Positions 1 through 6,274 of a stretch of DNA of 12,494 nucleotides are shown here, in pieces. A program made the translations under genes and the position numbers. Under the pieces are notes generated by a model. The model saw only the letters and a program-made list of their open reading frames with translations. It did no database searches and was not told where the DNA came from. Each line of letters opens with the position of its first letter. Position 1 is the stretch's first letter. Source of the stretch: Elusimicrobiota bacterium (GTDB taxonomy: Bacteria > Elusimicrobiota > Elusimicrobia > UBA1565 > UBA9628); contig JACQBB010000386.1 of assembly GCA_016194625.1 (NCBI GenBank), positions 1 through 12,494 on the forward strand, read 5' to 3'.

Positions 1-722
1 TGGCCTTCCTGCAGACGCGCCTGTACGACCCCCTGCTCGGACTGGTCCACGCGTCGGGCGGCGGCGAGGAGGCGGTGCACGGGCTCCTCGGCGACGCCGC
101 GTGGACCGCGCTCGCGTCCACCGAGGCCTATCTCGCGACGGGCGACAAGCGCCACCGCGAGTTCGCCGACGGACTGCTGCGCTTCCTTTTCCAGGAGCTG
201 TGGGAGCGCGACGGCGGCGGCTTCCTGGACCGCGTCCCGCGGCCCGACGACCCCGCGATCCTGCGCGAGCCGCGTCTCGATCCGGCGCTGAACGCGGTCT
301 CCCTGGAGGTGTGCTGGCGGATGCACCACCTGAAGGGGAACATGAACTACCGCCGCTGGCTGGACTGGGGCCTGCGCGGGGCGTGGCCGGCGGCCGCGGG
401 CGACCCGGCGCGGCTGGCCGGCTTGGCGCGGATCGCCGACATGCAGGCGCGCGGCCGCGCCGACTTCGAGCTGATCGGCCGCCTCGGCGAGCCGCGCGCG
501 ATGGGCCTGCTGGCGGCCCTGCGCCGCCAGTCCCTGCCGCGCGCCCTCGTCTCCTTCGTGGACCCGGACGATCAGGACTACATCCTGGCGCACAAGCTGA
601 CGGCGGACTCCTACCCGCGCCTGTTCGGCTGCGGCTCCGACCTGCGCCGGCTCGCCGACGCGGCCGCGCCGGAGGGCGTGCCCGCGGTCGTCGCCGCGGT
701 GCGCGCCGCGGAGGCCGCGTGA
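1..722 (+). CDS. DUF255/YyaL-like thioredoxin-domain protein, C-terminal part (5' end outside window)
   Basis: The frame is open from position 3 and gives about 239 residues with no start needed inside the window, so this is the C-terminal part of a larger protein. The visible part has the features of the helical barrel and tail of DUF255/YyaL (spermatogenesis-associated protein 20-like) proteins. These are an early LLGDAAWTALASTEAYLATGD segment, a GGGFLDR segment, an NAVSLEVCWRMHHLKGNMNYRRW segment, and a tail of the LIGRLGEPRAMGLLAAL type. Family members carry an N-terminal thioredoxin-like domain followed by a six-hairpin (alpha/alpha)6 barrel; their reaction is not established. The stop TGA overlaps the GTG start of the FIST gene (GTGA), so the two are probably translated together. 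The family call rests on remembered sequence pattern, and the defining N-terminal domain is not visible. An N-acylglucosamine 2-epimerase-like barrel protein is the main alternative. Confidence 0.6.
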   Translation, partial: AFLQTRLYDPLLGLVHASGGGEEAVHGLLGDAAWTALASTEAYLATGDKRHREFADGLLRFLFQELWERDGGGFLDRVPRPDDPAILREPRLDPALNAVSLEVCWRMHHLKGNMNYRRWLDWGLRGAWPAAAGDPARLAGLARIADMQARGRADFELIGRLGEPRAMGLLAALRRQSLPRALVSFVDPDDQDYILAHKLTADSYPRLFGCGSDLRRLADAAAPEGVPAVVAAVRAAEAA

Positions 723-1897
723 GCGCCAAGCGCTTCGCCGACGCGCTGTCCACGAACGCCGACTGGCGCAAGGCGCTGACCGAGGCCGCCGCCGCCGCGC
801 GCGCCAAGCTCGGCCCCGGGCCGTGCGACCTGGCGCTCGCGTTCGTGTCCCAGGCGTGGGACGACTTCGATCCCGAGGAGGTCTCGCCGCTGCTCGCGCG
901 CGACCTGGCGCCGCTGCACGCGCTCGGCTGCAACGCCAGCGGCGTCATCGCCGGCCGCCGCGAGGTCGAGTCGAAGCCCGCGGTCTCGGTGCTGGCGATG
1001 CGCCTGCCCGGCGTCCGCGTGCATCCGTTCACGCTCGCGCCGGGCGAGCTGAAGCGGATGGACGACGGCCGCGCGCTCGTCTCGACGCTGGACCTGTATC
1101 CGACCGACGCGCCGAAGTTCCTCGCGCTCGGCGACCCGATGTCCTGCGACCCGGAGAAGCTCTCCGCGCTGATCAACGACGCCTACCCGGGCGCGCCGCT
1201 CGTCGGCGGCCTGGCCAGCGGCCCGCAGCTGAAGCGGCCCGCGTGGATGCTGCTCGGCACCGAGCTGGTCGAGAGCGGCGCCGCCTGCGTCGCGCTCACC
1301 GGCGCCGTGTCCTTCGACGTGGTCGTCGCGCAGGGCTGCCGCCCGATCGGCGACCCGCTCGTCGTCACCAAGGCCGACGGCAACGTCCTGCTCGAGCTCG
1401 GCGGCCGCGCGCCGCTCGAGGTCCTGCGCGAGACGCTCTCGCGCTGCTCGCCCGACGACCAGCTCCTGGCGCGCTCGGCGCTGTTCGCGGGACTCGCGAT
1501 GACCGAGGGCCGCTCCGGCTACAAGCGCGGCGACTTCCTGATCCGCAACCTGCTCGGCTTCGACCAGGACTCCGGCTCGCTGGTGCTGGGCGCGAACCTG
1601 CGCCGCGGCCAGACCCTGCAGTTCCAGCTCCGCGACGCCGGCACCTCCGACTCCGACCTGCAGTCCCTGCTCGGCGCGCTGCCCGAGGGCGCGGCCGCGC
1701 CGCGCGGCGCGCTGATGGTGTCCTGCGTCGGCCGCGGCGAGGGCCTGTACGGCGAGCCCGACCACGACGCCTCGCTCGTCCAGTCGATGCGCGGCCCGCT
1801 CCCGCTGGCCGGCTTCTTCGCCAACGGCGAGTTCGGCCCCGTCGGCGGCCGCAACTTCGTCCACGGCTACACCTCCAGCCTCGTCGTCATCCGGTGA
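719..1897 (+). CDS. FIST N- and C-domain protein (sensor/ligand-binding)
   Basis: This is a 392-residue protein, the usual size for a stand-alone FIST protein. FIST_N covers roughly residues 35-220 and contains ALAFVSQAWDDFD, the GCNASGVIAG turn and the PLVGGLASG segment. FIST_C covers roughly 225-385 and ends in the hallmark GFFANGEFGPVGG followed by NFVHGYTSS. FIST domains are thought to bind small ligands such as amino acids in signalling. No kinase or GGDEF output domain is fused here, so it would act as a free cytoplasmic sensor or binding protein; no signal peptide is seen. I chose the GTG at 719 because it overlaps the upstream TGA (GTGA) and lies just before conserved sequence. The open frame runs further upstream, to an ATG at 101, but that part is only the out-of-frame shadow of the previous gene. 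It in turn overlaps the dehydratase gene by GTGA. Confidence 0.88.
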   Translation: MSAKRFADALSTNADWRKALTEAAAAARAKLGPGPCDLALAFVSQAWDDFDPEEVSPLLARDLAPLHALGCNASGVIAGRREVESKPAVSVLAMRLPGVRVHPFTLAPGELKRMDDGRALVSTLDLYPTDAPKFLALGDPMSCDPEKLSALINDAYPGAPLVGGLASGPQLKRPAWMLLGTELVESGAACVALTGAVSFDVVVAQGCRPIGDPLVVTKADGNVLLELGGRAPLEVLRETLSRCSPDDQLLARSALFAGLAMTEGRSGYKRGDFLIRNLLGFDQDSGSLVLGANLRRGQTLQFQLRDAGTSDSDLQSLLGALPEGAAAPRGALMVSCVGRGEGLYGEPDHDASLVQSMRGPLPLAGFFANGEFGPVGGRNFVHGYTSSLVVIR

Positions 1898-2163
1898 GCG
1901 CCCCTCTCCCGGACGGCTGGTCGCTCGGCGCGGACGGGAAGTCCATCCGGCGCGTCTACGAGCTGACGGGCTTCGCGGCCGCGGTCGCGCTCGTGAACGC
2001 GATCGCCGCGCGCGCCGAGGCCGCCGACCATCATCCCGACCTGCACCTGACCCGCTATCGCCGCCTCGAGGTCGCGCTGACCACGCACGACGCCGGCGGC
2101 GTCACCGAGAAGGACTACCGCTTGGCCGCGGAGATCGAAGCCTTGCCCAAGGAGACGCGCTGA
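1894..2163 (+). CDS. phhB: 4a-hydroxytetrahydrobiopterin dehydratase (pterin-4a-carbinolamine dehydratase)
   Basis: This 89-residue protein matches the compact size of bacterial PCD/DCoH proteins. The active-site signature is complete: E42, then H46-H47-P48, the aromatic Y55 in LTRYRRLEVALTTH, H65, and D74 near the end of the motif. The enzyme dehydrates 4a-hydroxytetrahydropterin so that the cofactor of aromatic amino acid hydroxylases can be recycled. It may also act in molybdopterin metabolism in organisms without such hydroxylases. No phenylalanine hydroxylase is visible in this window, so the pathway partner is unknown. The GTG start lies in a GTGA overlap with the FIST stop, implying translational coupling. 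The next gene starts two bases after its stop. Confidence 0.88.
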   Translation: MSAPLPDGWSLGADGKSIRRVYELTGFAAAVALVNAIAARAEAADHHPDLHLTRYRRLEVALTTHDAGGVTEKDYRLAAEIEALPKETR

Positions 2164-2165
2164 CC

Positions 2166-2771
2166 ATGTACGTCCCTCGCTACGCCGAGCAGACCGACGT
2201 CGCCGCGCTCCACGAGTTCATCGCCGCGCACCCGTTCGGGACGCTGGTGACCGCCGCCGGCGGCTTGGAGGCGAACCACTTCCCGTTCCTGCTCGACGCG
2301 GAAGAGGGGACGCTGTGGACCCACCTCGCGCGGGCGAACCCGCAGACGGCCGCGCTGCGCGGCGGCGCGCCTTGCCTGGCGGTGTTCGCCGGCCCGCACG
2401 CCTACGTCTCCCCGGCGCTGTACGCGGGCGCGCTGAACGTGCCGACGTGGAACTACACCGCCGTCCACGCCCGCTGCGAGGCGGAGCTCGTCGAGGACGA
2501 CGCCGCGATCGAGGACATCCTGAAGAGGACCGTCGCGCGCTTCGACGACCGCTGGACCTACGACCTGCCGGCCGACTTCACCGCGCAGCTGCGCCGGGCG
2601 ATCGTCGGCGTCCGCCTGCGGATCGCCGCGCTGGAGGGCAAGTTCAAGCTCTCCCAGAACCGCGACGCGGCGGACCGGGCCGCGGTGCTCGCGGGATTCG
2701 AGGCGCGGAGCGACGACAACAGCCGCGCCCTCGCGGCGTACATGCGCAAGACGGACCCGCGCCGCTCTTGA
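2166..2771 (+). CDS. PaiB-like FMN-binding split-barrel protein
   Basis: The 201-residue length is close to Bacillus PaiB. It shows the family pattern in order: MYVPRYAEQ at the N-terminus, HPFGTLVT, NHFPFLLD around residue 37, HLARANPQ, then GPHAYVSP and the strongly conserved VPTWNYTAVHA near residues 94-104. The C-terminal part includes KFKLSQNR. PaiB family proteins bind FMN and are annotated as negative regulators of protease synthesis and sporulation. In most bacteria the real job is unknown and may be a flavin- or heme-linked oxidoreductase activity. It starts two bases after the dehydratase stop and so probably belongs to the same mRNA. It ends 7 bases from the convergent DUF1287 gene, leaving no room for an intergenic terminator. 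Confidence 0.88.
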   Translation: MYVPRYAEQTDVAALHEFIAAHPFGTLVTAAGGLEANHFPFLLDAEEGTLWTHLARANPQTAALRGGAPCLAVFAGPHAYVSPALYAGALNVPTWNYTAVHARCEAELVEDDAAIEDILKRTVARFDDRWTYDLPADFTAQLRRAIVGVRLRIAALEGKFKLSQNRDAADRAAVLAGFEARSDDNSRALAAYMRKTDPRRS

Positions 2772-2778
2772 CCGCGGC

Positions 2779-3456
2779 TCACCGCGCCGGGCGCGGAGGT
2801 CCGTAGTAGCGGAAGCGGCCGATGACGCGCCAGGACAGCAGCGCGTCCTCGAGCTTCGGGCCCTCGCCGATGTTGTGGACGATCAGCGGGCGCTTCCCGT
2901 CCGCGGAGCGGCGCTCCGAGACCACGGCCACGTGCGTCACGCCGCCGCCCAGGTCGTAGGCGACGACCTCCCCGGCCCGGTAGTCGTCGGGCCGCGTCGA
3001 GAGGGGGAGGGCGGCCCCGCGGCGGGCGAGGAAGACCATCAGGTTCGGCACGCGTCGGTGGTCGATGTTCGCGTCCGGCCTCCCGCGTTTCCATAGATCG
3101 GGATAGGCGTCGAAACGGGCCGCCATGTCCTCGTGCACGGCGACCTGCAGGTCCACGCCGAGCGCGCGGTACGCGCGGACCACCACGTCGGTGCACACGC
3201 CGCGGTCCGCGGGCGGGTCGCCTCCCGGATAGGCGAGCTTGAAGTAGGCGGGGTCGTAGACGACCTTCGTCCGCGTCTGCGCCAGCGCGGCCTCGGCGAG
3301 GCGACGAGCGGACGCCGCGTCGGCGTCCGGAGGCGCGGACCCGGGGCGATAGGCCTTCAGCCAGGCGGCGATGAACGCGGACGCGTTCGGATAGGAGCGG
3401 CGCGCGGCGGACGCGGGGAGGGCGAGCAGGAGGCTCAGGGCGGCGAGGCGGAGCAT
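2779..3456 (-). CDS. DUF1287 family exported protein
   Basis: This is a 225-residue protein with a clear signal peptide: MLRLAALSLLLALPASA, likely cut after ASA near residue 17. The mature part has the near-invariant DUF1287 blocks. These are VVYDPAYFKLAYPGGD (65-80), RGVCTDVVVRAYRALGVDLQ (85-104), HEDM, NIDHRRVPNL (130-139), THVAVVS (174-180), HNIGEG (194-199) and a closing RFRYYG. DUF1287 resembles the NlpC/P60-CHAP cysteine peptidase fold. C88 with H175 could form a catalytic dyad, so a periplasmic cell-wall or peptide hydrolase is plausible but unproven. The open frame reaches a TTG at 3490-3492. I prefer the ATG at 3454-3456 because it puts the signal peptide at the very N-terminus and has a TTGAAG-17-TACACT promoter ending 7 bases before it. 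Confidence 0.88.
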   Translation of the reverse strand: MLRLAALSLLLALPASAARRSYPNASAFIAAWLKAYRPGSAPPDADAASARRLAEAALAQTRTKVVYDPAYFKLAYPGGDPPADRGVCTDVVVRAYRALGVDLQVAVHEDMAARFDAYPDLWKRGRPDANIDHRRVPNLMVFLARRGAALPLSTRPDDYRAGEVVAYDLGGGVTHVAVVSERRSADGKRPLIVHNIGEGPKLEDALLSWRVIGRFRYYGPPRPAR

Positions 3457-3463
3457 CGCACCG

Positions 3464-3492
3464 AGTGTATCCCCGGGGAGCGGGGACTTCAA
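3464..3492 (-). promoter_or_regulatory. promoter of the DUF1287 gene, leaderless type
   Basis: On the minus strand TTGAAG (3487-3492) is followed after exactly 17 bases by TACACT (3464-3469). Seven bases then separate the hexamer from the ATG at 3456. The predicted transcript would begin at or next to the start codon. No good Shine-Dalgarno sequence is present in the 7-base gap. Confidence 0.5.
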
Positions 3493-3502
3493 GGCCGGCG
3501 GC

Positions 3503-4285
3503 TCAGCGGCGCGCGGTCAGGCGCGGCGCGATCAGCTCGGCGGTGTCGGGGGTGGGGTCGACGCGGCGCGCGTCCAGGTCCACGTCGAAGTCGTACACGG
3601 GCTCGCCGGCGGGGGGCCGATAGCTGACGCGATAGACGCGCTCGCCGGTGCGCTCGGCGCTCCACGCGGGCTCGGCTCCGGGCAGCTGTACGCCGTCGTC
3701 CAAGCGTTCGGCGACGGTGCGCTCGTCGCCGGGCAGGCGCCACTCATGGACGAGCAGCAGCGCCTCGTCGGCGCCGTCGTCCTCCAGGACGGCCGGCGCG
3801 GGGCGGACGGCGTCGGGCGCCGGCTTGGGCGCGGCGGCGTCGGCCGCGCTCAGCGGCAGTCCGGAGGGGCGCGGCGCGGGCCTCAGCTCGAACGCGACCG
3901 CGAACGCCATGATCGCGGCGTAGGGCGCGGCGCGGCGGGCGAACGGCCCGAAGTCCGTCCTGAAGGAGGCCGCCGCGGGCGCCGAGTCCGCGGCGGCCTC
4001 CTTCACGACGGGCGCGGGAGCGGGGAGAGCGGGGACGGGGACGGCGAGCGCGGGGCGCGGCGCGTCGGCGCGCACCGGCAGCGGCGACGGGACCGACGAG
4101 ACCGCGGGCGGCGCGGCGCCGAGCGCGGCCAGCTCGCGCAGCACGGTGACCTCGGCGCGCAGGCGCGCCAGCTGCTCGCGCTGGGAGATCATCCGCAGGC
4201 GGGCGGAGTTGACGGACTCGCGCAGTCCCAGGGCCTTGTCGCGGACCTGCCGCGGGTCGAGCGAGGCGTCGTTCTCGGTTCTCAT
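3503..4285 (-). CDS. hypothetical single-pass membrane protein with N-terminal coiled coil
   Basis: I do not recognise this 260-residue protein. Residues about 10-55 are charged, heptad-like and probably a coiled coil (RESVNSARLRMISQREQLARL). Residues 57-107 are a Pro/Ala/Val-rich linker. A short hydrophobic segment at about 119-134 (AAPYAAIMAFAVAFEL) follows FARR and is probably a membrane anchor. A second Pro/Ala linker leads to a C-terminal domain at about 173-260 containing VYRVSYRPPAGEPVYDFDVDLDARR, which looks like paired beta strands and recalls PepSY-like domains. By the positive-inside rule the coiled coil would be cytoplasmic and the C-terminal domain periplasmic. The ATG has a TAGACT hexamer 7 bases upstream. 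It lies 46 bases upstream of the exported DUF1287 gene on the same strand; the two may act together in the envelope, but this is only positional. Confidence 0.7.
   Translation of the reverse strand: MRTENDASLDPRQVRDKALGLRESVNSARLRMISQREQLARLRAEVTVLRELAALGAAPPAVSSVPSPLPVRADAPRPALAVPVPALPAPAPVVKEAAADSAPAAASFRTDFGPFARRAAPYAAIMAFAVAFELRPAPRPSGLPLSAADAAAPKPAPDAVRPAPAVLEDDGADEALLLVHEWRLPGDERTVAERLDDGVQLPGAEPAWSAERTGERVYRVSYRPPAGEPVYDFDVDLDARRVDPTPDTAELIAPRLTARR
3961..4005. repeat. 18-bp perfect inverted repeat (9-base loop) inside a coding region
   Basis: The left arm 3961-3978 (TGAAGGAGGCCGCCGCGG) is the exact reverse complement of the right arm 3988-4005. The 9-base loop is GCGCCGAGT. It lies inside the hypothetical membrane protein gene, over residues about 94-109, in the Ala-rich linker just before the membrane segment. 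It has no T-run and so is not a standard intrinsic terminator. Confidence 0.9.
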
Positions 4286-4292
4286 CGGTTCC

Positions 4293-4298
4293 AGTCTA
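4293..4298 (-). promoter_or_regulatory. -10 element (TAGACT) of the coiled-coil membrane protein gene
   Basis: Minus-strand TAGACT ends exactly 7 bases before the ATG at 4285, so the predicted +1 coincides with the start codon. No convincing -35 is seen. The call depends on the same spacing recurring at other genes in the window. Confidence 0.4.
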
Positions 4299-4352
4299 AC
4301 GGTCCCCGGTTAAGGACTTGTGTCCCGCCCGTTAAATCGTTGTTGCGTAAGC

Positions 4353-4358
4353 TAGAAT
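4353..4358 (+). promoter_or_regulatory. -10 element (TAGAAT) of the symporter gene
   Basis: TAGAAT (5 of 6 matches to TATAAT) overlaps the ATG at 4357 and ends 7 bases before the GTG at 4366. If it is the -10, transcription would start at about 4365-4366, so the mRNA would be leaderless and begin with GTG. The -35 region is weak. Confidence 0.45.
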
Positions 4359-4365
4359 GTCGTCC

Positions 4366-5598
4366 GTGAAGCCATCGTCCCGGCGCCGCCCGTCTCTGAC
4401 GTTCTGGATCTTCGCGGGTCTGGCCGCGGGCGTCGCCTTCGGCCTGCTCGCGCCGTCCGGTTGGTCCGTGGCGCTCAAGCCGGTCGGCAAGCTGTTCATC
4501 CGGCTCATCAAGATGATCGTGGCGCCGCTGATCTTCGGCAGCCTGACCGTGGGCCTGGCGCAGGCGGGCACGGAGCACATCGGCCGTCTGCTCCTGAAGT
4601 CCCTGCTCTGGTTCTGGCTGGCGACCTCGATCGCGCTGGGCGTGGGCCTGGCGGTCGGCAACGTCGTCCGTCCCGGCGCCGGGGCCGCGGCGTCCGGCGC
4701 GGCCTACGAGCCGGTCGAGCAGAAGCACCGCCCCCTGCTCGAGCAGATCGTCCCGGAGAGCTTCTTCGAGGCGATGTCCGAGAACGCCATCCTCCAGATC
4801 GTGTTCTTCTCCATCCTCTTCGGCATCGGCCTGGCCTCGGTCGGCGAGAAGGGGCGGCCCGTGCTGGAGTTCCTCAAGTCCATGACCGCCGTGATGTTCC
4901 AGGTCACCGAGTACGTGATGCGCTTCGCGCCCGTCGGCGTGGCCGCGGCGATGGCGGCGGCCATCGGCGCCCACGGACCCATGGTCATCGTGCGCCTGGC
5001 CAAGCTGGTCGGCTCCCTGTACCTCTCGCTCGGCGTCTTCACCGTCCTGCTCCTGCTGGGCGCCAAGGCGCTGACGCGCCTGCGCGTCGGCCGTCTCCTG
5101 CGCGAGCTGGAGGAGGCGCTGGTCCTGGCCTTCTCGACCACCTCCTCGGAGTCCGCGCTGCCCAAGGCCATGGCCTCGATGGAGCGGCTCGGCGTGCCGG
5201 AGCACGTCGTCGGCTTCGTGATCCCGGCCGGCTACAGCTTCAACCTGGACGGCAGCACGCTGTATCTGGCCCTGGCCGCGCTGTTCATCTCCCAGGCGGC
5301 CGGTGTCCCGATGAGCTTGGGCAAGCAGCTGACGATGATGCTCACGCTGATGCTCACCTCCAAGGGCGTGGCGGCCGTGCCGCGCGCCAGCCTAGTCGTG
5401 CTCTCGGCGACCTGCGCGAGCTTCGGGCTCCCGCCGGAGTGGATCGCGACCATCCTGGGCGTCGACGAGGTGATGGACATGGGCCGCACGACGATCAACG
5501 TCCTGGGCAACTGCGTCGCCTGCGTCGTCGTCGCCAAGTGGGAGGGCGTCCTGCCCGCCTCCGCGCCGGTGCTCACCGGCGAGGCCCCGCGGCCGTGA
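4366..5598 (+). CDS. dicarboxylate/amino acid:cation symporter (DAACS/SLC1-type)
   Basis: This is a 410-residue inner-membrane carrier of the glutamate/aspartate/C4-dicarboxylate family, which imports acidic substrates with Na+ or H+. The family landmarks are present: KLFIRLIKMIVAPLIFGSL near residues 42-59, the serine-rich HP1 loop STTSSESALPK (257-267), PAGYSFNLDGS with the NLDG sequence (293-296), SKGVAAV at HP2 (332-338), and DMGRTTINVLGN (371-382). R374 in DMGRT corresponds to the arginine that binds the substrate side-chain carboxylate in glutamate transporters, so an acidic substrate (Glu, Asp or dicarboxylate) is likely. The DMxRTxxNVxG form is closer to GltP/GltT types than to E. coli DctA. 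The start is either ATG 4357 or GTG 4366; I chose GTG because a TAGAAT -10 overlaps the ATG. The two differ by only three residues. Confidence 0.92.
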   Translation: MKPSSRRRPSLTFWIFAGLAAGVAFGLLAPSGWSVALKPVGKLFIRLIKMIVAPLIFGSLTVGLAQAGTEHIGRLLLKSLLWFWLATSIALGVGLAVGNVVRPGAGAAASGAAYEPVEQKHRPLLEQIVPESFFEAMSENAILQIVFFSILFGIGLASVGEKGRPVLEFLKSMTAVMFQVTEYVMRFAPVGVAAAMAAAIGAHGPMVIVRLAKLVGSLYLSLGVFTVLLLLGAKALTRLRVGRLLRELEEALVLAFSTTSSESALPKAMASMERLGVPEHVVGFVIPAGYSFNLDGSTLYLALAALFISQAAGVPMSLGKQLTMMLTLMLTSKGVAAVPRASLVVLSATCASFGLPPEWIATILGVDEVMDMGRTTINVLGNCVACVVVAKWEGVLPASAPVLTGEAPRP

Positions 5599-5605
5599 CT
5601 CGCGC

Positions 5606-6238
5606 ATGAAGCGCTGCCCCGCCTGCGGCGCCGGCAACCCGCGCGACGCCGAGCACTGCGGCCACTGCCCGGCGTCGTTCCCGCGCGAGTCGGCGCTCCC
5701 GCCGCCGCCGGCGTCCACCGGCGCGGCGATGCGCGCGCGCCTGCCGCATGTGCCGCCGTGGGGCTGGGCGCTGATCGCGGCGGCCGCCGGCCTCCTTTTT
5801 TACGAATCCCGGCCCGCGCCGGCGCCCGCGTCCTCCTCCGGGGCGTCGGCGGCGTTCGACGCGTCGCGCGACGCCGACCGCGACCTGGCCGACGGACTGG
5901 CGCGCGCCAAGGTGACGAACCGCCGCGTCCTGGTGGACGTGGGCGGGAACTGGTGTCTGTGGTGCCGGCGCATGGACGAGTTCTTCGCGGCGCACGCGGA
6001 CCTGGCGGAGCTGCGCGACGCGAACTTCGTGGTCGTGCGCGTGTCGGTGACGCCCGAGCGGCCCAACGCCGCCGTGCTGTCGCGCTTCCCGGCGGTGGAG
6101 TCCTACCCGCATTTCTTCGTCCTGGAGCCGGACGGGACGCTGGTCTTCTCGAAGGACACCGGCGAGCTGGAGGACGGGGTGAGCTACGACCCGGTCCGCG
6201 TCGCGGGCTTCCTGAAGAGCTTCGCGCCCCCGCGCTGA
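5606..6238 (+). CDS. zinc-ribbon, membrane-anchored thioredoxin-like protein
   Basis: This 210-residue protein has an unusual order of parts. An N-terminal zinc ribbon has C4-x2-C7 and C18-x2-C21 (KRCPACGAGNPRD, HCGHC). A Pro-rich stretch is followed by one membrane segment at about 51-66 (PWGWALIAAAAGLLFY), a Pro/Ala linker to about 85, and then a thioredoxin fold. The redox motif is W116-CLWC (117-120), followed by RRMDEFF and a cis-Pro at P168 in the SYPHFF strand. The CxWC...M pattern is like thioredoxin_7 or the C-terminal domain of DsbD. The ribbon would be cytoplasmic and the thioredoxin domain periplasmic, where it could reduce or relay disulfides. It starts 7 bases after the symporter stop, with no clear ribosome-binding site. 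The partner is unknown. Confidence 0.82.
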   Translation: MKRCPACGAGNPRDAEHCGHCPASFPRESALPPPPASTGAAMRARLPHVPPWGWALIAAAAGLLFYESRPAPAPASSSGASAAFDASRDADRDLADGLARAKVTNRRVLVDVGGNWCLWCRRMDEFFAAHADLAELRDANFVVVRVSVTPERPNAAVLSRFPAVESYPHFFVLEPDGTLVFSKDTGELEDGVSYDPVRVAGFLKSFAPPR

Positions 6239-6264
6239 CCCCGTCCGGGGCGAAATGGTAGACT
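6235..6264 (+). promoter_or_regulatory. putative promoter of the MFS gene
   Basis: TGGTAGACT (6256-6264) is an extended -10 (TGn plus TAGACT). CTGACC at 6235-6240, with an 18-base spacer, is a 4-of-6 match to the -35. The -10 ends 10 bases before the GTG at 6275, leaving a predicted leader of only about 3-4 bases. Confidence 0.4.
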
Positions 6265-6274
6265 GTGCCCCGTC

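Noticed and set aside
101..718. N-terminal extension of the FIST gene to an upstream ATG
   Set aside because: The extension is the out-of-frame translation of the DUF255-like gene, is Arg/Pro-rich, and the GTG at 719 in the GTGA overlap gives the normal FIST length.
611..1864. 417-codon minus-strand open frame opposite the FIST gene
   Set aside because: It is an Arg/Gln/Glu/Ala-rich shadow; the FIST protein on the plus strand explains the region.
3457..3492. Longer DUF1287 protein starting at TTG 3490-3492
   Set aside because: It would bury the signal peptide behind 12 polar residues, and the TTGAAG of the proposed promoter coincides with this start.
6239..6250. CCCC-GTCC-GGGG hairpin after the zinc-ribbon thioredoxin gene as a terminator
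   Set aside because: Four-base-pair stem with no U-tract; expected often in DNA of this composition.
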